Source: Flavobacteriales bacterium (GTDB taxonomy: Bacteria; Bacteroidota; Bacteroidia; Flavobacteriales_F; PHOS-HE28). From it: DNA of 64,000 nt. A program made the position numbers and the translations under genes. The DNA lies in assembly GCA_016699575.1 (NCBI GenBank), contig CP064979.1, positions 868,001 through 932,000 on the forward strand, in the 5' to 3' direction. Numbering within the stretch: position 1 is the first letter of the stretch; each line of letters begins with the position of its first letter. The notes under the pieces were generated by a model. The model did not search any database, was not told where the DNA came from, and saw only the letters and a list, made by a program, of their open reading frames with translations. This document shows, one piece after another, positions 7,645-17,018 of this stretch.

Positions 7645-9543
7645 ATGACCTTCAGCCGCTTACGCACGCAAGCCGACTACGACAACGCCTATGCTCTGAG
7701 CGTCCGCGACCCGGAAGCCTTCTGGGCGGCACAGGCCGAGCACTTCACTTGGAAGAAGAAGTGGGACCGGGTGCTCGACTGGAACTTCGATGGGCCCGAT
7801 GTCAAGTGGTTCAGCGGCGGCACGCTCAACATCACGGAGAACTGCCTGGACCGGCACTTGGCGACGCGCGGCGAAAAGACCGCCATCCTCTGGGAACCGA
7901 ACGACCCGCAGGAAGCCGCACAACGGATCAGCTACCGCGAACTGCACGATCGCGTTTGCCGCTTTGCGAACGTGCTGAAGCGCAACGGCGTGAAGAAGGG
8001 CGACCGTGTTTGCATTTACATGCCCATGATCCCGGAGCTGGCCATGGCAGTGCTGGCTTGCGCACGCATCGGTGCGATACACTCCGTGGTCTTCGCGGGC
8101 TTCAGCGCACAGAGCATCGCCGATCGCATCCTGGATGCCGATGCCGCCTTCGTGCTCACCAGCGATGGCATGGCGCGCGGCGCGAAAAAGGGACCGGTTA
8201 AGGCCATCGTGGATGAAGCACTGAGGACATGTCCCGGTGTCAGGAAGGTGATCGTAACGAAACGCACCGGAGAGGATGTGTCCATGACCACCGGCCGCGA
8301 TGTTTGGCTGCATGAAGAACTCGCACATGTGGACGCGACTTGTCCCGCTGAAGCGATGGACAGCGAGGACATGCTCTTCATCCTCTACACCAGCGGGAGC
8401 ACCGGCAAACCCAAGGGCGTGGTGCACACCTGCAGCGGCTACATGGTGTACGCGGACTACACGTTCCGCAATGTGTTCCAGTACGAGGAGAACGACGTGT
8501 ACTGGTGCACCGCCGATGTGGGTTGGGTAACGGGGCACAGCTACATCATCTACGGGCCGCTGCTCGCAGGGGCAACAACGCTGATGTTCGAGGGCATTCC
8601 AACCTTTCCGGACGCCGGACGCTTCTGGCAAGTGATCGACAAGCACAAGGTCAACATCTTCTACACCGCGCCAACGGCCATCCGCTCGCTCATGGCCCAA
8701 GGGCTCGGCTTCGTGAAGCCGAATTCACTTGCTTCTTTGAAGGTCATCGGCAGCGTGGGCGAACCGATCAACGAAGAAGCCTGGCATTGGTACAAGGAGC
8801 ATATCGGCAAGAACAACTGCCCTGTTGTGGACACATGGTGGCAGACGGAAACCGGCGGCATCCTCATCTCCTCGCTCGCCGGGGTGAACGACGAGAAACC
8901 GAGCTACGCCGCGTGGCCGCTGCCCGGTGTGCAACCCGTGCTGCTCACAGCCGATGGGAAGGAGATCAAGGAGAACGACGTTGAAGGCCTGCTCGCGATC
9001 AAGTTCCCGTGGCCGAGCATCATCCGCACCACCTACGGCGACCATGAGCGCTGCCGCCAGACCTACTTCAGCAGTTACAAGGGTTACTACTTCACCGGCG
9101 ATGGCGCGCGCCGCGATGCCAGTGGCCGCTACCGGATCATCGGCCGCGTGGACGATGTGATCAACGTGAGCGGCCACCGCTTCGGCACGGCGGAGATCGA
9201 GAACGCCATCAACGAAAGTGAGTTCGTGGTGGAAAGCGCCGTAGTGGGCTATCCGCACGACATCAAGGGCCAGGGCATCTACGCCTATGTGATCGCGGAG
9301 AAGAAGATCGACGACCCCGACAAAGCCCGCGCGGAGATCCTTGCCACGGTGGCCAAGGTCATTGGCCCCATCGCCAAGCCCGACAAGATCCAATTCGTCA
9401 GCGGCCTTCCCAAAACGCGCAGCGGCAAGATCATGCGCCGCATCCTGCGGAAGGTCGCGGAGGGCGAGATGAGCAACCTGGGCGATACGACCACACTGCT
9501 GGACCCGGCGGTGGTGGAGGAGATAAAGGCGGGGCGTCTTTAG
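7645..9543 (+). CDS. acs: Acetyl-CoA synthetase (AMP-forming)
   Basis: A 632-residue enzyme converting acetate, ATP and CoA into acetyl-CoA, full length for the Acs family. Visible landmarks: the N-terminal Acs domain (WAAQAEHFTWKKKWD), the P-loop-like A3 motif ILYTSGSTGKPKGVVHTC (about 246-263), the substrate-site motif VVDTWWQTETGG (about 393), and the C-terminal hinge and catalytic lysine region KTRSGKIMRRILRK with Lys near 595, the usual acetylation-controlled residue. A near-consensus Bacteroidota -7 box (TACTTTTC, 7615-7622) precedes the gene. Monocistronic or weakly linked to the methyltransferase 13 nt downstream. Confidence 0.97.
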   Translation: MTFSRLRTQADYDNAYALSVRDPEAFWAAQAEHFTWKKKWDRVLDWNFDGPDVKWFSGGTLNITENCLDRHLATRGEKTAILWEPNDPQEAAQRISYRELHDRVCRFANVLKRNGVKKGDRVCIYMPMIPELAMAVLACARIGAIHSVVFAGFSAQSIADRILDADAAFVLTSDGMARGAKKGPVKAIVDEALRTCPGVRKVIVTKRTGEDVSMTTGRDVWLHEELAHVDATCPAEAMDSEDMLFILYTSGSTGKPKGVVHTCSGYMVYADYTFRNVFQYEENDVYWCTADVGWVTGHSYIIYGPLLAGATTLMFEGIPTFPDAGRFWQVIDKHKVNIFYTAPTAIRSLMAQGLGFVKPNSLASLKVIGSVGEPINEEAWHWYKEHIGKNNCPVVDTWWQTETGGILISSLAGVNDEKPSYAAWPLPGVQPVLLTADGKEIKENDVEGLLAIKFPWPSIIRTTYGDHERCRQTYFSSYKGYYFTGDGARRDASGRYRIIGRVDDVINVSGHRFGTAEIENAINESEFVVESAVVGYPHDIKGQGIYAYVIAEKKIDDPDKARAEILATVAKVIGPIAKPDKIQFVSGLPKTRSGKIMRRILRKVAEGEMSNLGDTTTLLDPAVVEEIKAGRL

Positions 9544-9556
9544 TTCACCGCATGCT

Positions 9557-10390
9557 ATGCCCTCGAAGACATCCTCCCGGTACATCAGTCTGCTCAAGCG
9601 ATCTTTGACCGATTACCACAACGTCGGAACTTCAGAACTGCATCCCCTTTCAACGGTAGAGCCGAACTGGAAAACAGCGCTTCTCCATTCCCTGGACCAG
9701 CTGCTGCGCATGCGGAACTTCACCATCTGCAAGATGGAACCCGTAACCGCCGAGGGTCGAACAGGTGGATCGGACTGGCCGGCGAACGCACTGACGATGG
9801 TCGGCATGGAACGACTGGACCATCTGGAAGAGTGCATCACGAAGATCGCGGAACAGAACATCCCCGGTGATCTCATCGAAACAGGGGTGTGGCGTGGTGG
9901 GGCGGCCATCTTCATGCGCGCCATGCTGAACGAGCTCGCATTGGAAGACAGGAACGTGTGGCTGGCGGATTCCTTTGAGGGGATACCGGTCCCCGACCCT
10001 GATGCATGGCCTGCGGACAAGGGTAACGCACTGCACAAAGTGCGGATGCTCAGTGTTCCCTTGTCGGTGGTGCAGGGCAACTTCGCGCGGTTCGACCTGC
10101 TCGATGACCGGGTGAAGTTCCTCAAGGGCTGGTTCAAGGACACCCTGCCCATTGCCCCGATCCAGGAACTCGCGCTCCTACGCTTGGACGGTGATCTGTA
10201 CGGCTCAACGATGGTCGCTTTGGAATGCTTGTACCCGAAAGTCTCCATCGGAGGGTTCGTGATCGTCGATGACTATCACTCCATTCCAGCCTGCCGCAAA
10301 GGCGTCGAAGACTATCGGGCAGCGAACGGCATTCCCGACCGCGTCCGTGCCATAGATCGAGAAGCGGTTTACTGGAGAAAGAGCCGATGA
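9557..10390 (+). CDS. TylF/MycF-type O-methyltransferase
   Basis: A 277-residue cytosolic SAM-dependent methyltransferase. Family signatures are DLIETGVWRGGAAIFMRAML (SAM-binding loop, about 110-130), WLADSFEGIPVPDPDAWP (the DSFEG motif), ALLRLDGDLYGSTMVALECL (metal-binding Asp region) and GGFVIVDDYHS. TylF/MycF enzymes O-methylate sugars or polyketide-bound sugars using Mg. The stop codon overlaps the start of the following glycosyltransferase by 4 nt, so a role in modifying a surface glycan or glycoconjugate sugar is likely. Starts 13 nt after acs. Confidence 0.9.
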   Translation: MPSKTSSRYISLLKRSLTDYHNVGTSELHPLSTVEPNWKTALLHSLDQLLRMRNFTICKMEPVTAEGRTGGSDWPANALTMVGMERLDHLEECITKIAEQNIPGDLIETGVWRGGAAIFMRAMLNELALEDRNVWLADSFEGIPVPDPDAWPADKGNALHKVRMLSVPLSVVQGNFARFDLLDDRVKFLKGWFKDTLPIAPIQELALLRLDGDLYGSTMVALECLYPKVSIGGFVIVDDYHSIPACRKGVEDYRAANGIPDRVRAIDREAVYWRKSR

Positions 10391-11451
10391 AGTTCATCTA
10401 CTGGTTCGCGTACTTCAACCTCGGGTCGCCAAGCGTTCGATACAGGGCCCAGTATCCTTTGGCCTATTTCGAGCGCGAGCACGGCGTAAAGCATTTGCTC
10501 GTCGTTCCGGGTTACTCGCCGGGCAAGCTCCTTTGCTTTCTCGGAGCCTATTTCTCGGCGCTGCTCTTCCGGAAGAAGGGATCCCTCATCGTCATCCAAC
10601 GCGTGAGTTCCGGTTTCATCTATGCCGCTGCGCTCAAGTTGCTTGTGAAGGTGCGTCGCAAAAGGACCATCTACGACCTCGACGACGCCGACTACCTCGA
10701 GCACGATCCGCACACCATCCACTTTTTCGCGGCCAACTGCGAACGCGTTTCGGCCGGAAGCCGGGCCATCATGGAGCACTTGGGCCAGTTCAACAAGAAC
10801 ATATCCTTCGTTACCTCCCCGGTCATCGACCTGGGCATCGTAAAGAAGGAACGGGCGGCGGTATTCACCATTGGCTGGATAGGTGATTTCGGTGGCGGGC
10901 ACAAGCAGGGGCTGGTACAGCTGGTCTTCCCCGCGCTCAAGTGTTTCACGCTGCTCACCAAGGTCATCCTCATCGGGGTCAGGCAGCAGGAGGATGTGCG
11001 ATGGATCCGCGAACACTTCGCCGCCAGTCCGCACATCGTGCTGGAATTCCCACAGCCCCCTTCATGGGAGGATGAGCACTGGATCCAACAACGGATCGCC
11101 GGGTTCGACGTGGGCGTTGCCACACTGGTGGACACGCCCATCCAGCGGGCCAAGTCAGGCATCAAGGCGAAACAGTACCTGAACAACGGAGTTCCTGTCC
11201 TTAGCACCTATCAACCGGAGAACGATCACGTGGTTGTCGACGGAGTGAACGGCTACTTCTTCTCCAACGCGCAGGAGTTCCACGAGCGGATATCCGTACT
11301 GCGTTCCATGAGCCATGCGGAGTACACGACGCTTTCAACCAATGCGCGAGCGTCGATCAAGGCGTTCGACCACGCGCACTACTACCGGAACTTCCTCGAG
11401 CTCAGTAGACCTGTCTCCACGGACCTGCCGGGCGCGTCCTGCCCGATATGA
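10387..11451 (+). CDS. Glycosyltransferase, GT-B fold
   Basis: A 354-residue cytosolic protein with GT-B features. It has an N-terminal half with IQRVSSGFIYAAALKLLVK and YDLDDADYLEHDP (an acceptor-side Asp-rich segment common in family 1-like transferases). The C-terminal half has TIGWIGDFGGGH, then the nucleotide-sugar region KSGIKAKQYLNNGVPVLSTY and NGYFFSNAQEF. Donor and acceptor cannot be read from sequence. The ATGA overlap with the TylF-type methyltransferase suggests the pair jointly builds and methylates a glycan. Confidence 0.82.
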   Translation: MKFIYWFAYFNLGSPSVRYRAQYPLAYFEREHGVKHLLVVPGYSPGKLLCFLGAYFSALLFRKKGSLIVIQRVSSGFIYAAALKLLVKVRRKRTIYDLDDADYLEHDPHTIHFFAANCERVSAGSRAIMEHLGQFNKNISFVTSPVIDLGIVKKERAAVFTIGWIGDFGGGHKQGLVQLVFPALKCFTLLTKVILIGVRQQEDVRWIREHFAASPHIVLEFPQPPSWEDEHWIQQRIAGFDVGVATLVDTPIQRAKSGIKAKQYLNNGVPVLSTYQPENDHVVVDGVNGYFFSNAQEFHERISVLRSMSHAEYTTLSTNARASIKAFDHAHYYRNFLELSRPVSTDLPGASCPI

Positions 11452-11497
11452 AGTGTAAGGGCTCCACTGCTCCCCCCGCACGACTAGTCCCGCACAT

Positions 11498-12424
11498 CTA
11501 GGAGAGCACCGGCTCCGCCTTCGGGTACTTCACCTTCCCGAATTGCTTCATGTACAGGTCGTAGATGATGCCGTCGGCGAGACCGACCTTGGGAACGAAC
11601 ACCTCTTCGATGTTGGCGGCGCGCATGATGCGCAGGAAAATGTCGGCGGCCGGGATGATCACGTCGGCACGGTCAGGGCGGAGCCGCAAGAGCTTAACGC
11701 GGTCATCGAACGAATAACCCGCTATCCGTTCGCGCTGTGTGGTGATGTCCACCGTGGTGAGCGGTTCACCGAACGAGCTGCCCGTTTCCTTGAACAGCCG
11801 GTTGATGTTCCCACCGGTACCGATCGCCATCAGGGTGCCATGCTCGGCGCGCAATTCACTGAGGAAGGCATCCACCTCGTTCCAGACGGACGCATCGACT
11901 TTGCCCTTCAACGTGCGCACGGTACCCACTTTGAAACTGGCGCTCTTCTTCCGTTCGCCCTTCTCCAGCCAAGTGAGTTCCGTGCTTCCGCCGCCCACGT
12001 CGATGAGCAGGTAGTTGCGGTCCTTGAGCAGGTCCTGTGTCCAGAACACGTTGCTGATGAGGTCGGCTTCCAACTTCCCGTTGATGACCTCAATGTGCAC
12101 GCCGCTTTCCATCTCCACCCGGGCACACACCTCCTCACCGTTGCTGGCCTCGCGCATGGCACTCGTGGCGCAACAGCGCATGTAGCTGAGACCGTATACC
12201 TCAGTGAGCAACCGGAACGCCTTCAAGCTCTTGATGAGGTAATCGCGCTTCGCGCTGGTGATGGCGCCGCCGTCGAACACATCCTCGCCCAAACGGATGG
12301 GCACGCGCACCAGTGTCTGCTTCTTGATGATCGGGTGGTCGTCCCGTTCGATCACTTCGCCCACGAGAAGGCGCACGGCATTGGAACCGATGTCAATGGC
12401 GGCGTACGTGCGGTCGCGGTCCAT
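11498..12424 (-). CDS. ppx: Ppx/GppA-type exopolyphosphatase
   Basis: A 308-residue protein of the ASKHA phosphatase fold. N-terminal phosphate-1 motif YAAIDIGSNAVRLLVGEV and phosphate-2 motif LLIDVGGGSTELTW (near residue 132) identify the Ppx/GppA family, which hydrolyses polyphosphate or the gamma-phosphate of pppGpp. It has only the two N-terminal ASKHA domains and lacks the C-terminal HD-like domain of E. coli Ppx, as in many Bacteroidota homologues. The frame is open for 11 codons upstream, but the ATG at 12424 immediately precedes the conserved domain and is preferred. Confidence 0.92.
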   Translation of the reverse strand: MDRDRTYAAIDIGSNAVRLLVGEVIERDDHPIIKKQTLVRVPIRLGEDVFDGGAITSAKRDYLIKSLKAFRLLTEVYGLSYMRCCATSAMREASNGEEVCARVEMESGVHIEVINGKLEADLISNVFWTQDLLKDRNYLLIDVGGGSTELTWLEKGERKKSASFKVGTVRTLKGKVDASVWNEVDAFLSELRAEHGTLMAIGTGGNINRLFKETGSSFGEPLTTVDITTQRERIAGYSFDDRVKLLRLRPDRADVIIPAADIFLRIMRAANIEEVFVPKVGLADGIIYDLYMKQFGKVKYPKAEPVLS

Positions 12425-12552
12425 GCGCCGAAGGTAGCCGCCAAGGGGCTCCGCCATCCGCCGGGCCGATTGTCATGCGAACGCCATTTTCGGTCAAGAG
12501 CGTGATCCATCACCCCCCGCTGGATCGTTCGTGGAGCACATTCGCCGCCGAA

Positions 12553-13785
12553 ATGAAAACACCGCTCCTCCTCGCCGCTCTCATCGCCGCCACCACCGTG
12601 GCGGCCCAGACTTCCGTAACCGTCACCACCGGCCCGGGCAATGCCCAGCAGACCTGGTACAACCTGAACACCGACGCCACCACTTCAGCCCCGCTGGCGG
12701 AATGGGACCTCGCCTTCGAGATCAATGGCGGGTTCAATGCGGGCATCATGGCCAACACGGCCAAGGGGGTGAAGGTTTACCAAGCGCCCGTCGCTGTGGG
12801 CGATTGGGGCAGCATGGACACCACAGGCATGGCCGCCAACTGGCAGGGCCTCCACAACAGCGACAAGGACTGGAGCCTCGGGGCCTTCAACAGCGATGTG
12901 GACCTCGATGCCTACAATATCGGCTGGGGCATCTATAACACAGTAACGCACGTGGTTGCCGGCGACAGCATACAAGTGGTGGTGCTTGCTGACGGAGCGG
13001 CCAGAATGATCCGCATCGACGCGCTGGGCGCAGGTACATACACCTTCACTTACGCGAACCTTGATGGCAGCGACGAGCAAACACATCAGATCGCAAAGGC
13101 CGACTACAGCGGCAAGAACTACGCCTATTGGTCCATGACGTCCCACAGCGCCATCGACCGTGAACCGATGAGCGCCGATTGGGACATCTTGTTCGGCAAG
13201 TACACGACCAACATCGGCACGTGGTACGGTGTTACCGGCGCGCTGCACAACAAGAACGTCCAAGCTGTACAAGTTGGCGGTGTTCCGACACTCGATGCGG
13301 TGTTCCAATGGAACGACCTTGGCAACGACATCAACATCCTGGGACACGACTGGAAGTACTTCGACATGGGCACGTTCCAGTACGTGATCGAGGACTCCCT
13401 CACCTACTTCGTGAAGGACGTGACGGGCAACGTGTGGAAGATGTGGTTCACCGGTTTCGGTGGAAGCACCACGGGCGACATCAGCTTCAACAAGCAACTG
13501 ATCAGCGCGGCAAGCGTTGGCGAAGTGACCAACAGCACCGTGGTTGCGCTATACCCGAACCCGACCAGCAACGGTCAAGTGAACGTTGTAATGGACGGCT
13601 TCAACGGCACCACGCGACTGCTGCTGACCGACCTGAACGGCAAATTGGTGCGCCAGCAAAGCAGCAACCAGGGCGGCGTCCTCAGCAACATCGCGTTCGA
13701 TGTGAACGGTGTTGAAGCGGGCATCTATCTGCTGCGCGTCGACGATGGCGCGACGAACGCAGTGCAACGCTTGGTGGTGCAATAA
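12553..13785 (+). CDS. HmuY-like protein with T9SS sorting domain
   Basis: A 410-residue secreted protein. Signal peptide 1-19 (ends TTVAAQ). Two stretches resemble the HmuY fold: WDLAFEINGGFNAGIM with its following strands, and SADWDILFGKYTTNIGTWY, followed by WKYFDMGTFQYVIEDSLTYF and KMWFTGFGG. The T9SS sorting domain starts VALYPNPTSNGQ near residue 333 and ends QRLVVQ. HmuY proteins bind haem for TonB-dependent uptake. This copy carries a T9SS sorting tail rather than a lipid anchor and lies 3 nt before the receptor gene. Haem specificity is inferred from context, not visible ligands. ATG at 12553 is preferred because it begins the signal peptide. Confidence 0.78.
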   Translation: MKTPLLLAALIAATTVAAQTSVTVTTGPGNAQQTWYNLNTDATTSAPLAEWDLAFEINGGFNAGIMANTAKGVKVYQAPVAVGDWGSMDTTGMAANWQGLHNSDKDWSLGAFNSDVDLDAYNIGWGIYNTVTHVVAGDSIQVVVLADGAARMIRIDALGAGTYTFTYANLDGSDEQTHQIAKADYSGKNYAYWSMTSHSAIDREPMSADWDILFGKYTTNIGTWYGVTGALHNKNVQAVQVGGVPTLDAVFQWNDLGNDINILGHDWKYFDMGTFQYVIEDSLTYFVKDVTGNVWKMWFTGFGGSTTGDISFNKQLISAASVGEVTNSTVVALYPNPTSNGQVNVVMDGFNGTTRLLLTDLNGKLVRQQSSNQGGVLSNIAFDVNGVEAGIYLLRVDDGATNAVQRLVVQ

Positions 13786-13788
13786 GGC

Positions 13789-16050
13789 ATGCGCCTCGGC
13801 TGGGCATCGCTCTTCATGATCACCTGCCTCGGTGCTGTGGCACAGGTGCAGGTGATCGTGCTTGATGCCGGTTCAGCGCAGCCCGTGCCTTACGCGCACG
13901 TTTCATGGATGGCCGGTGCTTCCACTGCTGTGGTAGCTGGTGACGCGAATGGCAAAGCCGCTCTGCCCCTCACTGCTGAACAAGTCACACGAGGGGTGCT
14001 GCTGAACGTGCGTGCCCTCGGGTACCATCACGCCACGGACACAATACGGTCGTTGGCACCGTTCACCGTGCGTCTTCAGGCCAAGGCACTGGAACTCGAA
14101 CAAGCGGTCGTGACCGGCCAATACAAGCCCGGTACTGCGGATCGCGCGGTGCATCGGTTGCGCGTCATCGACGCCAAGCGCATGGAGCGCATGGCTGCGG
14201 AAAGTCTCGGCGATGTGTTGCGACAGGAGTTGAACATCCGCCTGGAACAAGACAACATCCTGGGCACGAGCATGCAGATGCAAGGGCTCGGCGGCGAGAA
14301 CGTGAAGATCCTGGTGGACGGTGTGCCGATGATCGGCCGCCAGAACGGCAACCTCGACCTAGCGCAGATCGACCTCAGCGGGATCGAGCGCATTGAGGTG
14401 GTTGAAGGACCATTGAGCGTGAGTTACGGCACGAACGCACTGGCAGGCACCATCAACCTGATCACGCGCAAGAGGGCGCGCTCCTCGTCGACGCTGAACG
14501 CCAACGCGTATGCTGAGCACGTCGGCCGCCTGAACCTGGCCGCGACAGCAGGCCGCCGCTTCGGCCGCAACGACTTGCTCCTCACCGTGGGCCGCAACTT
14601 CTTCGGTGGCTGGGATCCGCGCCAGGGAGGCGACCTATACAACTTCGAGCCGCAGCTCGCCGACACGAACCGCTTCCAGCAGTGGAAACCACGCGAGCAG
14701 TATTTCGCACGCCTCAACTATCGTTTCGCGCTGAACGACCGCTGGACGTTGGGCTATAAAGGCGAAGGCATGCAGGACCGGATCACGAACCGTGGCAGGC
14801 CGCGCACACCCTATGGCGAAACCGCATTCGACGAACAGTACCTGACCGAACGGCTGGACAACGCCCTCTTCACCGAGGGCCAGTGGGGAAGCGGCAAACG
14901 CTTGAACGCACTTATCGCTCACAACCGCTACCGACGCCTGCGCAACACCTGGCTGCGCGACCTCACTACGCTCGACGAGCAATTGGTGAGCACCGAAGGC
15001 ATGCAGGACACGTCGCGGTTCACGCTCACCAATGCACGCCTCGTCTTCAGCAGCGCGCCCGACAGCAGCAAGCTGGCCTACGAGATCGGCACCGACCTGA
15101 ACCACGAGACCGGCGCGGGCGAACGCATCGGCGATGGCAACGGTGAAACGATCGGCGACTATGCCGTGTTCGCCAGCCTGGAGTGGAAACCCTTGTCGCG
15201 ACTGACGTTGCGGCCCGGTGCACGGTACGCGCACAACACGCGCTACGGCGCACCGCTGATCCCATCGCTCAATGTGCGGTGGCAACTGGACAGCGCCATC
15301 ACCTTGCGCGCCAGCTACGCGCAAGGGTTCCGCGCACCATCGCTCAAAGAGTTGTACTTCTTCTTCGTGGACGTGAACCATGACATCGTGGGCAACGAAG
15401 ACCTTGAAGCCGAACGCTCGAACAGTTTCAACCTCGGGCTCACTTACCGGAAGAACATGGAACGAGGGGTGTTCACTGCGGATCTCTCTACGTTCTGCAA
15501 CGTCATCAGCGACCTTATCACTCTGGTGCAGATCTCACCGACGCGGTACAGCTACGTGAACATCGGCGACTACCGCACGGTAGGCGGCAGCGCCGGCATC
15601 GGATGGGACAACGGCCACTGGCTGCTGAACATCGCCGGAGCGTTCACTGGCCGCTACGACGAACTGGGCGAGACCAGTGGTGGCGATGCGTGGCTGTACA
15701 CACCTGAAGTGCGCGGCACCATAACACGCGAATGGCGGAAGTACGGCTGGAGCGCTTCGGTCTTCGCCAAGTACCAGGGCGAACTGGGCAACTATGTATC
15801 CCTCTCGGAAACAGAAGTGGGGCGCAGCACGCTGGACCCGTACGTGATGGCCGATGCCAACATCAGCAAGTCACTTTGGAAGAAGCGGCTGCGCATTGGC
15901 ATGGGCTGCAAGAACATCACCAACGTCTCCAACATCGGTTCATCGATGGTGGCCGGTGGTGTGCACAGCGGTGGCGGCGGGCAGGTGCCGATGGCCATCG
16001 GCCGCACATGTTTCCTCCGGTTGGACATCGATCTGAAGAAGCAAGAATGA
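13789..16050 (+). CDS. TonB-dependent outer-membrane receptor
   Basis: A 753-residue outer-membrane receptor. Signal peptide (1-19), then a carboxypeptidase-regulatory-like domain (about 20-95) typical of Bacteroidota receptors. A plug follows (GGENVKILVDGVPMIGRQN, IERIEVVEGPLSVSYG, NALAGTINLITRK), then a 22-strand barrel with repeated aromatic-ended strands and the motif LRASYAQGFRAPSLKELYFF, common in siderophore, haem and cobalamin receptors. It sits between two HmuY-like genes: 3 nt after the first, and overlapping the next start by 4 nt. This is a strong operon, most simply for haem or another iron-related ligand. Confidence 0.92.
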   Translation: MRLGWASLFMITCLGAVAQVQVIVLDAGSAQPVPYAHVSWMAGASTAVVAGDANGKAALPLTAEQVTRGVLLNVRALGYHHATDTIRSLAPFTVRLQAKALELEQAVVTGQYKPGTADRAVHRLRVIDAKRMERMAAESLGDVLRQELNIRLEQDNILGTSMQMQGLGGENVKILVDGVPMIGRQNGNLDLAQIDLSGIERIEVVEGPLSVSYGTNALAGTINLITRKRARSSSTLNANAYAEHVGRLNLAATAGRRFGRNDLLLTVGRNFFGGWDPRQGGDLYNFEPQLADTNRFQQWKPREQYFARLNYRFALNDRWTLGYKGEGMQDRITNRGRPRTPYGETAFDEQYLTERLDNALFTEGQWGSGKRLNALIAHNRYRRLRNTWLRDLTTLDEQLVSTEGMQDTSRFTLTNARLVFSSAPDSSKLAYEIGTDLNHETGAGERIGDGNGETIGDYAVFASLEWKPLSRLTLRPGARYAHNTRYGAPLIPSLNVRWQLDSAITLRASYAQGFRAPSLKELYFFFVDVNHDIVGNEDLEAERSNSFNLGLTYRKNMERGVFTADLSTFCNVISDLITLVQISPTRYSYVNIGDYRTVGGSAGIGWDNGHWLLNIAGAFTGRYDELGETSGGDAWLYTPEVRGTITREWRKYGWSASVFAKYQGELGNYVSLSETEVGRSTLDPYVMADANISKSLWKKRLRIGMGCKNITNVSNIGSSMVAGGVHSGGGGQVPMAIGRTCFLRLDIDLKKQE

Positions 16051-17018
16051 AGAACGTTTGGTCCATCGGTGCGGTCAGTGCGTTGCTGCTCAGCAGCTGC
16101 TTGAAGGATGAACTGCCGGTTCCTGCGCGTCCGCAAGGCGGAGTGGTGACCGGACAGGCGTGTTTGGGCAGCGACTACGGCGATCAGCTCTGGTACGACC
16201 TGGGCAGCAATGCGATCGTGAGCGCGAACAGCAAGAACGCATGGGACCTTGCCTTCGAGTGCAGCGCCGATGGTTGGCTCGTGCGCCTCAACACCGCCCG
16301 GTTCATGCGCGCAGCGGAACTGAACACCACGGACATCGCGCAACCGGTTGACACGAACGGGTTCGCGGCATTGTGGCGTATCGACCATAACGGCGGTTCA
16401 CCGGACTCCACCGCGATCCGCGACTGGCGCACCAACTTGCCGGTGTACGCGCTGGAAATGGGCTTCAGTGACATCGGCTTGCCCATTGGCGTGAAGTTGC
16501 TGCGCATCACCTCGGTGGATCCCAACGGCTTCACGTTCGAGACCGCCAACATGAACGGCACCAACGTTCAACAGCACACGGTGGCGAAGGACCCCACCCG
16601 CAGCTACGTGCACTTCAAGATCAGCTCAGGACAAGTCGTGAACATCGCACCGCCCACCGGTTCGTACGATCTGGTCTTCACGCAATACACCTACCAGTTC
16701 TACGAGCCCTACACGGCCTACTTGGTCACTGGGGCCATCAATGCCTTCAGTGGTGCACGCGTGGCACCGATGGTCACCAGCGATTTCAACGCTGTGACGG
16801 TGGCCGATACGCTCGCGCATCCGTTCACCGCCGGTGACGACGCCGTGGGTTACGAGTGGAAGGAGTACGATTTCGACCTCGCCGTCTACACCGTTTTCCC
16901 CGAACGGGTGTACATCATCGAAGACAGCGAAGGACAGTTCTTCAAGCTGCACTTCACCGACTTCTACAACGACCAAGGCGAGCGTGGCTGCCCGACGTTC
17001 GAGGTGGTGGCGTTGTGA
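16047..17018 (+). CDS. HmuY family lipoprotein
   Basis: A 323-residue protein starting MKNVWSIGAVSALLLSSCLK, with a lipobox (LLSSC) placing the lipid-anchored cysteine at residue 18. The remainder fits the HmuY family: KNAWDLAFECSADGWLVRL, the YDLVFTQYTY strand, and the C-terminal hallmark VYIIEDSEGQFFKLHFTDFY. HmuY homologues capture haem at the cell surface and pass it to the partner TonB-dependent receptor. The ATG overlaps the receptor stop codon (ATGA). The protein is paralogous in layout to the T9SS-exported gene at 12553. The stop abuts the converging valS stop with no spacer. Confidence 0.88.
   Translation: MKNVWSIGAVSALLLSSCLKDELPVPARPQGGVVTGQACLGSDYGDQLWYDLGSNAIVSANSKNAWDLAFECSADGWLVRLNTARFMRAAELNTTDIAQPVDTNGFAALWRIDHNGGSPDSTAIRDWRTNLPVYALEMGFSDIGLPIGVKLLRITSVDPNGFTFETANMNGTNVQQHTVAKDPTRSYVHFKISSGQVVNIAPPTGSYDLVFTQYTYQFYEPYTAYLVTGAINAFSGARVAPMVTSDFNAVTVADTLAHPFTAGDDAVGYEWKEYDFDLAVYTVFPERVYIIEDSEGQFFKLHFTDFYNDQGERGCPTFEVVAL

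Noticed and set aside
11543..12505. A 320-codon plus-strand frame across the ppx gene
   Set aside because: Shadow of the exopolyphosphatase; low-complexity His/Leu/Val-rich translation with no motif.
15732..16046. A 105-codon N-terminal extension of the HmuY lipoprotein
   Set aside because: The extension overlaps the TonB receptor in another frame, and the internal ATG starts a perfect lipoprotein signal peptide.
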